Source: CAVWXT01 sp963759115
Lineage (GTDB): Bacteria > Planctomycetota > Planctomycetia > Pirellulales > Thermoguttaceae
Assembly: GCA_963759115.1 (NCBI GenBank)
Contig: CAVWXT010000001.1
Coordinates: 1,178,001 to 1,242,000, forward strand
Reading direction: 5' to 3'
DNA length: 64,000 nt
Made by a program: the position numbers and the translations under genes. This document shows, piece after piece, positions 10,535 through 21,619 of the stretch. Positions within the stretch are counted from its first letter, which is position 1. The number at the start of each line of letters is the position of its first letter. The notes under the pieces are model-generated. The model saw nothing but the letters and a program-made list of their open reading frames with translations. It made no database searches and was not told the DNA's origin.

Positions 10535-13500
10535 GTGAATATGTCTTCGAACTCTTGCGCCGGAACCACAACCATCCGGGAGTTGATCGATCGGATGGCC
10601 GAGAGCCGGCCTGAAGCGGTCTTTCTCATAAGCCCAGAAACCGGGCGGGAGCTGACATTCCAGGGATTACAGGAGAAGTCAGTTCTTGTCGCGAGGCAAC
10701 TCCAGGGAATGGGCCTGGAGAGAGGCGACAAGGTTGCTTTCTTGCTGGACAACGGGCTGTTCACCGCGCAGTTGTTCCTGGGGGCGATGTACGGAGGCTT
10801 CGTGTCGGTGCCGCTCAATGTTCGTGCGGGCGCCTCCACGCTGTCCTATACGCTGGACCATTGTGACGCCAAGGTGGTTTTCGTCGAGGACCAGTACGCG
10901 GCGTTAATCAAGGAGGTGCTGGCCGGCGTCCCGCGTGCGGTGCAGACGATTCCCGCCGATGTTGACAGCTTGGTAGCAGCGGGGGAAACGCCGCTCCCGG
11001 CTTCGCCGCTAACGCCACCTGCGCCGGAAGACGTTGCCTTGTTGATGTATACCTCCGGCAGCACCGGTCAACCGAAGGCGGCGGTCCATTCCCACCGCAC
11101 GGTGCTCGCCCACGCAAGGAATTCCATTGCTTCACACCAACTCTCCTCCGCGGATCGCTCCCTCTTGGTGCTTCCGTTGTATCACATCAACGCCGAGTGT
11201 GTGACCCTCGGGCCCGCGCTGCTAAGCGGCGGTTCGGTCGTGGTGCCTCATCACTTTAGCGTCAGCCAATTCTGGGACTGGTTGGACGAACACCGCTGCA
11301 CCTGGTCGGCCCTGGTGCCGACGATCATTTCGCAGTTGCTGGATTGGAAAGACCCCCGTGCGGACAGTCGTGAAGCGGCCTTCCAGCGCATCCGCTTCTT
11401 GCGTTCTTCTTCAGCGCCGCTCTCGCCGTCGCTACACCGGGAGTTTCTGGACAAATTTAAGTTGCTCCTCATCCAGGCCATGGGCTCGACCGAGGGAGGC
11501 AATATCTTTTCCAATCCGCAGCCCCCGGGCGAGAACAAGATCGGGTCGCCGGGGCTGCCATGGGGTTTTGAAACCAAGATCGTCAATCGAGAGGGCGTCG
11601 AAGTGCCGCCGGGAGAACCCGGTGAAGTCCTCCTTCGCGGTCCGGCTGTCATGCAGGGCTATTACAAGGACCCGGAGGGAACTGCGGCGGTTTTTGACCC
11701 CGACGGTTGGTTCCATACCGGCGACCTTGCGTACCGGGACGAAGATGGTTACTTCTTCGTCGTCGGCCGGTCCAAGGAGTTGATCATCAAGGGAGGGATG
11801 AACATTGCCCCGAAGCAGATTGACGAAGTGCTGGAATCCCACCCGGCGGTTTTGGAAGCAGCCGCCGTAGGGGTTCCTGACCGTTACGTGGGCGAGGATC
11901 TCATTGCTTTCGCGGTGTTGCGGGCCGGGGCCGCCAGCGACGAACGGGAACTCTTAGAATTCTGTGAGAGTCGGCTGGGCCACTTTAAGACCCCGACACG
12001 AATTCACTTTGTTAAGGACTTGCCGAAGGGGCCTTCGGGCAAGGTTCAGCGGCTTAAGCTACTGGACGAGGCGGGGCGGCCCGCCATCGCCACGTCGGCT
12101 TCGTCCGGCAGTGAGTTTACGGCGGCGGACGGCCAAGGCCAGTTCGCCCGAGTCAGTCTGCCCTCTGCGGCCTCGCCGATCGAGCAAATGATCGCCGAAA
12201 CCTGGGCGGAACTCCTTGGAGAACCGCAGGTCGATGTCGAGAGCAACTTCTTTGCGCTGGGCGGCCACTCACTGCTGGCCATTCAATGCCTGTCGCGACT
12301 GCGCGAGAAACTCCCCATCGCGCTTTCGCTGTCAGATTTTTTCGAGATGCCACAGTTGCCCAGCAGGCGGCGCTCATCAGGCGGCGGCTGCGTCCGGACA
12401 TCGCACAGGCGGGCACCGCCTCGCCAGACGGCCGCGCCGAGGGTCAAGCCCCCTCGGACCAATCGGCGGCAGCGTTGGAGCAAGCCCTGCTGCAAAAGCT
12501 ACCGACGCCTGCGGGCCCACAGTCGATTCCGCAGCGCGATCGGTCGCTCCCGTGCCCGCTCAGCCCTGGGCAGCAACGGTTGTGGTTCTTGGAGCAGCTC
12601 AATCCGGGGGTACCTGTCTACAACGAGGCGGAGGCGGTGCGGTTGCAGGGAGAACTCAACGTCGACGCGTTGGAAAAGGCGCTAAACGTCATTGTCGCGC
12701 GGCACGAGATACTGCGGACGACGATCCGGGTCACCGACGGTCAACCGATTGCGGTCATGCACGAGAGCTGGCCTTTGCAACTGAAGAAGATCGACCTAAG
12801 TGCGCTGACGGCCGACGAGCGCCAGGCGGAAGTCGAGCGTTTGCTGGTCGACGAGCCGCGGCGCCGCTATCATCTCGAAGCCGAGCCGGGAATCCGCGCG
12901 ACGCTGCTCCGATTAGGCCCTCGGGAACACGTCTTCATTCTGCTGATGCACCATATCATCTGCGACCGGTTGGCCGTGGGCGTGCTGTGGCGAGAGATGT
13001 CGGCGTTGTATCGGGCCTTTTGTCGCGGGCAACCTTCTCCATTGTCTCCCTTGCCCATTCAATACGGTGATTACGCGGTCTGGCAGAGGCAACAGATCGA
13101 AAAAGGGGGCTTCCAAGAAGACCTCTCATTCTGGAAGGAGAACCTGCGCGGGCGCCCGATCTCTTGGAGTTGCCGACGGACCGGCCCCGGCCGCCTGCCG
13201 TTTCTTACCGGGGCTCCAAGCGACGGCTTCGCCTGAACCCGACCCTGGCGGAGAACGTGCGGGTCCTAAGCCGGAAGGAACAGACAAGCCTGTTCACGGT
13301 CTTTGCCGCTGCCTTCAACGCCTTGCTTTACCGCTACACGGGTCAGGAAGACATCCTGGTGGGGATCCCGATAGCCGACCGGGAACGCCCCGAACTACAG
13401 TTGTTGATCGGTTATCTCATCGACACGCACGTTCTGCGAACGGACCTTTCTGGCAACCTCACCTTCCGTGAGTTGCTCGGCCGCGTTCAAAAAGGGCTAC

Positions 13501-15748
13501 TAGGGGTTTACGGCCATCGCGCCGTGCCCTTTGACAAAGTCGTGGAGGTAGTCCAACCCGAACGCAACCTGAGCCACTCGCCACTATTCCAGGTGATGCT
13601 CAACTGGCGCGACCGCGACGCGCAACTGTCGTTCATCGCAATGGAAGGACTTGCGTCCGAACCACTACTGGCTCAAAGCAAGACCTCTAAGTTCGATCTG
13701 ACCCTGTTCTTGACCGACGCTGGCGATGAGATCTGGCTGGAAATGGAGTACAGCACGGATCTGTTCGACGATGCCCGCATCGAGCGGATGGTGGACCACC
13801 TGCAGATCCTGCTTGAGGGCATCGTGGCCGAGTCCGACCAACGGATCGGCGAGTTGCCGATGCTGACCGAGAGAGAGCGGCAGCAATTGCTGGTAGAATG
13901 GAACGACACTGGTTCTGCCATCATTGCCGACGAGTGCATCAACCACCTGGTCGAGGCGCAGGTGAAGAAGACGCCGGACGCGGTGGCGGTGCAGTTCAAC
14001 GGCCAGGCGCTGACCTATCGGCAGTTGAACAGCCGCGCCAACCAGTTGGCGCGTCACCTGCGGGAGTTGGGCGTCGGGCCCGAGGTGTGCGTGGGCGTGT
14101 GCATGGAGCGCAGCCTGGGCATGGTGGTCGGTCTGCTCGGCATCCTCAAGGCCGGAGGGGCGTATGTCCCGCTGGATCCCGCCTATCCCAGGGACCGCGT
14201 TGCCTTCGTGCTCCAACATAGCCAGGCGCCCGTGTTGCTGACGCAGCAGAAGCTCGTGGAAAGCCTGCCTGCTCACGTGGCGAAAACCGTCTGTCTGGAC
14301 GCGGACTGGCCGTGTATCGGCAATGGTCCCGACAGCGATCTCGCTTCCACGGCCTGCCCCACGAATCTTGCTTATGTGATCTATACTTCCGGATCGACCG
14401 GTACGCCCAAGGGGGTGGCGATCGAGCACCGCGGTGCAGTCAACACGGTTCTGGACATGAACCAGCGATTCCACGTGGGCCCAGGCGATCGGGTTCCGGC
14501 GGTGTCGTCGCTGAGCTTTGATCTGTCCGTGTATGACGTCTTTGGCACGCTTGCGGCTGGAGGGACGATCGTCGTTCCCGACCACTCTCATGTCCGGGAC
14601 CCGAACTACTGGGCGGATTTGATCGTCCGGGAAAAGGTCACGATCTGGAACTCCGTCCCGGCTCTGATGAGCCTGGTCGTGGAATGTGCGGCCGGCAGGC
14701 GCAGTGGCATCCGCCGGCGCTGCGCTTGGCGCTGCTCAGCGGAGACTGGATCCCGGTGAGCCTGCCCGATCAAATTCGAGCGCTGTCGCACCAGACGAAG
14801 GTCATCAGCCTGGGAGGCGCCACAGAGGCGTCAATCTGGTCGATCCTCTTTCCGATCGAGGAAGTCGCGCCCGACTGGAAGAGCATTCCTTACGGCCGGG
14901 CGATGGCGAACCAGCAGGTTCACGTGCTGGACAAGGCGCTGGAGCCTTGCCCAGTGGGGGTCCGCGGGCAACTCTACATTGGCGGAATCGGTCTTGCCAG
15001 GGGCTACTGGCGCGACGAGCAAAAGACTCGCGTCAGTTTCATCAGCCACCCTCGGACGGGCGAACGACTGTACCGCACGGGCGATTTGGGACGATATCTG
15101 CGGGACGGCAACATCGAGTTCTTGGGAAGGGAAGATTCTCAGGTCAAAATCCGAGGCTTTCGCATTGAGTTGGGCGAAATCGAATCGGTGTTGGCCGGGC
15201 ATCCGGCGGTGCGGGAGGTAGTGATGGTGGTGCGCGAGGATGTTCCTGGTGACAAGCGCCTGGTGGCGTATTTGATTCCGAAAGTCGGTGAACGGCTGAA
15301 CGTTCCAGAATTGCGGGGCCTGCTCCAGGCGAAGCTGCCGGAATACATGGTGCCTTCGGCATTGGTCACCCTGGATCGCTTCCCCTTGACTCCCAACGGC
15401 AAGGTGGACCGCAAAGCGCTGCCTATGCCTGATTTCGCGCAGCCTGAGGTGGAGAAGGCCTTTGTCGCGCCACGGACATCCATCGAGAAGGTGTTGGCCG
15501 ACATCTGGTCGGAAGTGCTGCGGATCAAGCAGGTCGGTGTCGACGACAATTTCTTCGACCTCGGCGGACACTCCTTGCTGGCAACACGAGTCGTCTCGCG
15601 GATACGCTGTGTTCTTCAGGTGGAATTGCCGCTGCAAATGTTCTTCGAAGGGCCAACAGTGGCGCAGTTAGCGCAGTACGTGGAAGCCGTGCGTTGGGCC
15701 GCCGATCCGGCCGAAGTCCTTTCAAACCGGGATAGCGTGGCGATCTGA
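10535..15748 (+). CDS. Non-ribosomal peptide synthetase 1: acyl-AMP ligase-PCP-C-A(Cys?)-PCP (three frameshifts)
   Basis: The loading domain at about 10571-12080 is an acyl-CoA/acyl-AMP ligase (LLMYTSGSTGQPK, FHTGDLAYRDEDG, KELIIKGGMNIAPKQ), not an amino-acid A domain. PCP1 is at 12170-12370 (LGGHSL). The C domain at 12550-13880 has HHIICDR, a variant of HHxxxDG. The A domain is at 13930-15400 and PCP2 at 15460-15680 (DLGGHSLL). The pocket residues of A read D-L-Y-N-L-S-L-I-W plus the invariant Lys, identical to the published Cys(2) code. Frame changes lie near 12350, 13155 and 14695, each equal to one lost base; joined length is about 1,737 residues. GTG 10535 has GGGAG eight bases upstream; ATG 10541 is the alternative. 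Confidence 0.88.
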
Positions 15749-18700
15749 ATGTCTGCTGTCTTAGAGTTGTTGTCGCGTGTGCGCCGTGCGGGCATCAGGG
15801 TTTGGGCCGATGGTGGCGAATTGCGCTGTAGCGCGCCGCCTGGCGCGCTCACTCCCGGCGTCCTTGAGGAAATCCGCACGCGGAAAGCGAGTATCCTGGA
15901 GTTTCTGCGGGACTCGAAATCGGCGGTGGCTGCGGGGGCGGCTCCCATTTCCCTTATCCCTCGCGACGGCGATCTGCCCGTTTCATTTGCCCAGCAGCGG
16001 TTGTGGCTTATCGATCAGTTGGAACCCAACAGTTCGCTGTACAATATCCCGCTTGGTTTGCGCTTGACCGGACCGCTGGACGTACCGGTACTCAAGCGGT
16101 GCCTGAGCGAGGTGGTGCGGCGGCATGAGGTGTTACGGACGACGTTTCGGACCGCGGCCGGGGAACCGCAGCAGCGGATTGAGCCGGCGGTGCCCTTGGC
16201 GCTCCCGATGACGGATCTTAGCGGTCTATCGAAAGCGGAGCGTGAAGGGGAGGTTCGTCGGCTGCTTGCCGAAGAGGCGCGGCGGCCTTTCGACTTGTCT
16301 CAAGACTTGATGCTCCGGGCGGGGCTGCTGCGGTTGGATGAGCGGGAGCACGTCTTCTTTCTGAAGTTCCACCATATTGCCGCCGATGGCTGGTCCCTAG
16401 GGATCTTTTTCCACGAGTTGACGGCACTCTACGCGGCTTTTTCCAGCGGCCAGCCCTCGCCGCTGGCGGATCTGTCGATTCAGTATGCCGACTTTGCCGC
16501 TTGGCAGCGGAAGTGGTTGCAGGGGGATGTGCTGGGGGAGCAACTGGCCTACTGGAAACGGCAACTGGAGGGCGCCCCGCCGCTACTGGAATTGCCAACC
16601 GACCATCCGCGGCCTGCCGTGCAAACGTATCGCGGCGCCCAAGAGTGCTTGGTGCTCGACGAGGGGCTGTCGGAGGCCTTGGGGCAGTTGGGCCGGCAGG
16701 AGGGGGCCACGCCCTTCATGACACTCTTGGCGGCGTTCCAGACGCTCCTTTACCGCTACAGCGGGCAGGAAGATCTCGTGGTGGGATCACCGATCGCCGG
16801 CCGCAATCGGGTGGAGACCGAGGAACTGATCGGGTTCTTCGTGAACACGCTGGCGCTACGGACTGACCTGGCAGGGAATCCCACGTTTCAAGAACTGCTG
16901 GCTCGGGTGCGCGAGGCGACGTTAGGGGCCTATGCGCACCAGGACTTGCCGTTTGAAAAGTTGGTGGATGAACTGAACCCGGAGCGGAATCTCAGTCACA
17001 CGCCACTGTTTCAGGTGATGTTTGTGCTGCAGAATGCCCCGCGTGAGCCCCTTCGCCTGCCAGGGCTGAGGGTGAGCACCGAGGCAGTGGAAAACAATAC
17101 GGCGAAGTTCGACTTGACTCTCTGGATAACTGCCGATGGCGAAGGACTCCGCGGTGTGCTGGAGTACAACACCGACCTGTTCGATCGGGAGACGATCCAG
17201 CGGATGCTGGGGGATTTTCAGAGGTTGCTCGAGGGGATTGTGGCGGATCCTGGGCAGCGGATCGGTGAGCTGCCACTGCTCACCGCAACCGAGCGGGACC
17301 AACTGCTGGAGGAGTGGAACGACACCGGCTCGTCCCTCGCCGCTGACGAGTGCATCCACCACCTAATCGAGGCGCAGGTGAAGAAGACGCCGGGCGCGGT
17401 GGCGGTGCAGTTCAACGGCCAGGCATTGACCTATCGGCAGTTGAACAGCCGGGCCAGCCAGTTGGCACGCTACCTGCGGGAGCTGGGCGTCGGGCCTGAG
17501 GTGCGCGTGGGAGTGTGCATGGAGCGCGGCCTGGACATGGTGGCCGGTCTGCTGGGCATCCTCAAGGCCGGAGGGGCATATATCCCACTGGACCCCGCCT
17601 ATCCCCCGGATCGTGTTGCCTTCATGCTCCAGGACAGCCAGGCGCCGGTGCTGCTGACGCAGCACAAGCTTGTGGAAAGCCTGCCTGCCCACGCGGCGAG
17701 AATCGTCTGTCTGGACGCGGACTGGCCGCGCATCGGCGGGGCCCCCGATGGCAATCTTGCTGGCACGGCCGATCCCACGAATCTCGCTTACGTGATCTAC
17801 ACGTCCGGTTCGACCGGTACGCCCAAGGGCGTGATGATCCCTCACCACGCCGTGGTGAATTTCCTCAAGTCCATGCGTCGTGAGCCGGGGCTGGGCCCGG
17901 AAGATATCCTCCTGGCCGTAACCACCCTCTCGTTCGATATCGCCGGACTCGAGCTGTTCCTGCCGTTAGCCGTCGGGGCGCGGGTGGTGATTGCCTCGCG
18001 GGAGGCGGCGGCCGATGGCAGCCGGTTGGCGAAACTGCTCGCCAGCACCCAGGCCACGGTCATGCAGGCGACGCCCGTGACTTGGAGGCTCCTGCTCGAA
18101 GGAGGGTGGAAAGGTAGCCCGAAGCTGAAAGTCCTCTGCGGAGGCGAAGCGCTTCCTCCAGATCTCGCTCGGCAACTCCTCGGGGCCGGCGAATCCCTGT
18201 GGAACCTCTACGGCCCGACGGAGACCACTATCTGGTCCACCATCTGCCGGATCACTTCGCCTGACGAGCCGGTTGTCATCGGCCGCCCGATCGCCGGTAC
18301 TCAGGTGTATGTCTTGGACAAGAACCGGCAGCCGGTTCCGGTCGGTGTGCCAGGCGAGTTATACATCGGCGGCGCGGGGTCGCGCGCGGATACCTGAATC
18401 GCCCGGAACTGACGGCGGAGAAGTTCGTCGCCAATCCTATCTCTGGTGCTAGCAGCCCACGGCTTTACCGAACGGGCGATCTGGTGCGTTACCGGCCGGA
18501 CGGGAACCTGGAATGCCTGGGGCGGCTGGATCATCAGGTGAAAATTCGGGGATTCCGCATCGAGTTGGGAGAGATCGAGAGCCATCTCCGCCGTCATCCT
18601 GCGATCCAAGACGTCGTCGTGGTGGCCCGAGAAGACTCTCCCGGCGACAAGCGTCTGGTGGCGTACCTCGTGGCAAAGGACGGGGAGGCGCCCACGGTCG

Positions 18701-20000
18701 CTGATCTGCGCAGCTACCTCAAGCGGGATCTCCCCGAGTTCATGGTGCCTTCGGCCTGCATGGCCTTGAAGGCATTGCCCTTGACTCCCAACGGCAAGGT
18801 GGATCGCAAATCGCTGCCCGCGCCCGAGGCCGCCGCTGGAGGGAAATGCGGGTACGTCGCGCCCGCAGCGCCTTGGAAAAGGCGCTGGTGGAGATCTGGG
18901 CGGAGTTTCTGCGAGTGGAGCGAGTCGGCATCCATGACAACTTCTTCGATTTGGGGGGCCACTCCCTGCTGGCCGCACGTCTTTTCGCGAGAATCGAAGA
19001 AGTGAGCGGCAGGAATCTGAATCTGTCGATCTTGTTCCGTGGAGCGACCGTGAAGGAGTTGGCCGAGGCAATTGAATCGCAGCCGGCCACAGTGTCTGAA
19101 GATTGGATTGTCCCAATCCAGCCCAACGGAACGCGGCGCCCTGTGTTCATGGTCAGTGGCATCACGAGAAACTTGCTCTTCTGGCGTGATTTAGTTCGGC
19201 ACCTTGGGCCTGACCAGCCTTGCTACGGCTTGCAGTGCCTGGGGCGCGACGGGTCGTTCGAGCCGTTCTCCTCGCTGGCAGAGATGGCGGCTTCCCTCGT
19301 TGAGCACTTGCGTCGCGTGCAGCCCTCGGGGCCGTACGCCTTGCTGGGATACTCGTTCGGCGGCAAGGTAGCTTTCGAGATCGCCCGGCAATTGCACGCC
19401 ATGGGGGAGAAAGTTTTCCCTTTGGTAATCATTGATACGGGTGCACGGAGACTATCAACACGAGGATTCCGTTGGTTTGCATCTTTTGTCCGCAACATTC
19501 CCGCGTGGGTGCGGTACGACCTCATGGAGTCTAGTGTACAATACACTTTGTTGAGAGTTCGAAGGAAACTGTCGTCGGCATTGAACTGGCTTGGAATCCA
19601 TCATGGTGCCGCCACGGAAAGTGCCGGCCGTATCCGTGCCGAAGACATCTGGGATTTCACGGCTTTGTCGGGACCGACCCGCGACTTGGTGACGGCCCAT
19701 TTCGAAATCTGGAAGGGATATGTGCCGCGGGTTTATCCCGGACGTGTGACGCTCTTCCGTGCACGGGCGAGAGATTTGTTTACCCCAGCTTGCGAAGCCG
19801 ATCTCGGGTGGGGGACCGTGGCTGGGGAAGGCGTCGAGATTGAGATGATTCCGGGTAACCACGGAACCCTCTTCGACCCACCCCACGTTCAGATCTTTGC
19901 GGAGCGACTCCGTGCCTGCCTTGACAAAGCAGCGTCAATGGATCGCATGCAGTCCACGAAAAGGAGCTTAGCCGTTGACGCCGCACACACTACCGATTGA
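15749..20000 (+). CDS. Non-ribosomal peptide synthetase 2: TubC docking-C-A(Gly?)-PCP-thioesterase (two frameshifts)
   Basis: ATG directly follows the stop of NRPS 1. Residues 1-50 form a TubC-type docking domain (LLSRVRRAGIRVWADG, then LTPGVLEEIRTRK), expected to bind the tail of NRPS 1. The C domain (15960-17290) has canonical HHIAADG. The A domain (17340-18810) has pocket residues D-I-L-Q-L-G-L-I-W plus Lys, matching the published glycine code. PCP is at 18870-19060 and a type I thioesterase at 19100-19920 (GYSFGG, late His in GNHGTLFD). Frames change near 18380 and 18850-18890, each equal to one lost base; joined length is about 1,416 residues. It should extend the acyl-Cys chain with Gly and release it by hydrolysis or cyclisation. 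Confidence 0.88.
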
Positions 20001-20670
20001 CATGAAACGGCTAAAGTTTGTATCTGCGGTTCTTATGGTTGCGGCTTTGACGATCCTTTCTGGCGTTCTTCACGGGTGGTTGAGTAATCGCTGGGGACCC
20101 TCGGTCGAGACCCTCCACGTCGCCAACAAACTGAAAGAGATGCCGTTCGAGTTCGGCGATTGGCGACTTCAGTCGTCTGCAGAGCTGGACAAGTCGTCGC
20201 AGGAGCAACTCCAGCCGGCAGGGTACTTCGACCGCAGGTACAATAATCGGCAGACCGGCGATGTGGTGGATGTGATGCTTCTGCTCGGACGACCGGGCCC
20301 GATCGCGGTTCACACCCCTGAAGTCTGCTTCGCCAGCCGGAATTGTGAACGCTGCGGCGAACGGCAGGAGGTGGCAATCCGCGGCCCGGCGGGAGCGGAC
20401 GACGAGTTCTGGTCGCTGGACTTCAAGTTGATGAACCTGCACGGAGAGGTCGTCCGGGTGTACTACGCTTGGAGCGCCGGCGACCGCTGGCTGGCCTTGA
20501 AAGACGCGCACTATTGGTCTGCCGGGCTGCCCTACTTTTATAAGATCCAGCTCGTCGGCCTTCTGCCTCCGGGAACAACGAATCTGCGATCCGACGACCC
20601 GTGCCAGAGATTTCTCCAGGACTTCATACCCGTGGCAAGGAAGTACTTGATCGCACCCTCTGCGAAATGA
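19975..20670 (+). CDS. EpsI-family (DUF3485) exosortase-associated protein
   Basis: A 231-residue protein with one N-terminal membrane segment (FVSAVLMVAALTILSGVLHG) and an outside domain carrying FGDWRLQ and HTPEVCFASRNC, the conserved core of EpsI/DUF3485 proteins. In exosortase systems EpsI is fused to or lies beside the exosortase, and it also occurs in exopolysaccharide loci. TTG 19975 is preferred because AAGGAG lies eight bases upstream, inside the NRPS 2 gene; ATG 20002 is the alternative but lacks a ribosome site. No exosortase is seen in the window. It ties the NRPS and glycan genes to an envelope-assembly pathway. Confidence 0.78.
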   Translation: MTPHTLPIDMKRLKFVSAVLMVAALTILSGVLHGWLSNRWGPSVETLHVANKLKEMPFEFGDWRLQSSAELDKSSQEQLQPAGYFDRRYNNRQTGDVVDVMLLLGRPGPIAVHTPEVCFASRNCERCGERQEVAIRGPAGADDEFWSLDFKLMNLHGEVVRVYYAWSAGDRWLALKDAHYWSAGLPYFYKIQLVGLLPPGTTNLRSDDPCQRFLQDFIPVARKYLIAPSAK

Positions 20671-21011
20671 CCCGCCAAAAGGACGAGCAAAACCGCACAA
20701 ACAGTGACGCACCAATGCGCCCGGCGCAGCAGCACGATATCAATGGCGTGACACCGTGACGTCGCGGTCCCTTTTATCCCCCGGCCTGGACGCTGTATTG
20801 CCTGGAACGGATCAACCGCGGCAGCGCCATAGCTGGCTGCCGTATTGCGGCGTCCTCACTGGAGAACCGCTATGACAAGTGTAGCAGACGAATCGCAGGT
20901 GGGGGATTTTCAGGAGGTCGTTCGGATCGTAAGCGTCTGGCCGAACACGTAGGCCGAAATCGCCAGCGCGACGGGGCTCCGGGGTGGGAACGCTCAAGCT
21001 GGTTTCCAGAG
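20671..21011 (+). other. Intergenic, no gene recognised
   Basis: About 340 bases between the EpsI-like gene and an IS66 transposase remnant. Short frames are present but none has family similarity or a convincing ribosome site. It may contain further decayed transposon sequence. Confidence 0.4.
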
Positions 21012-21455
21012 ATGGGGCAGCAGCGAGAAAAGATCTTCTTCGCGGAGATCTGGAAGCCTTATCGGGAATCGCCGAGCTTGCGGCGCAAGGCCGCCTTGGA
21101 GCGGGACTTCGACCGGCTGTTTCGGCAGCGCACCGGCTTTGCGGACCTGAACGAGGCCCTCCGGAGAATCCACGAGAAGCGAGATGATCTCTTGCTGGTT
21201 CTGGACCGTCCGGAGATCCCGCTGCACAACAACCTCTCGGAGAACGATATCCGGGAATGGGCCAAGAAGCGGAAGATCGGCGCTGGCACGCGGAGCGAGC
21301 TAGGCCGTCGTAGTCGCGACACTTTTGTCAGCCTGAAGAAGACCTGCCGGAGGCTGGGCGTTTCCTTCTGGCGGTACCTTCAGGATCGCATACGCGGACT
21401 ACATGAAATTCTCGCTCTGCCCAACCTCATGCGCCAAGCGGCCCGGGAGACGTAA
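21012..21455 (+). pseudogene. IS66-family transposase, C-terminal remnant
   Basis: About 147 residues that match the C-terminal end of IS66-type transposases: IPLHNNLSENDIRE contains the last catalytic Glu region, followed by RKIGAGTRSELGRRSRDTF and SLKKTCRRLGVSFW. The N-terminal two thirds, including the first catalytic Asp residues, are absent, and no accessory IS66 genes or clear terminal repeats are visible. It interrupts the run of biosynthetic genes between the EpsI-like protein and a GT4 gene. Confidence 0.75.
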
Positions 21456-21619
21456 GCTCTCGACGTCTTTGTGGCCTCCATCCTGGCCGCGTTGCCTCCC
21501 TCGGCGATTGGCCGCTTCCCTACGCGCCGAGGATGCGTACGTCGAATCCCGGGGGTTTTTTGAAACACGTTCTATGAAGCACTTGGCAGCGAAAACGCAT
21601 ATCGAGACAGGAGACAGAC

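Noticed and set aside
13665..14591. 308-codon minus-strand ORF in the NRPS gene
   Set aside because: Shadow of the condensation and adenylation domains; no start signal or family.
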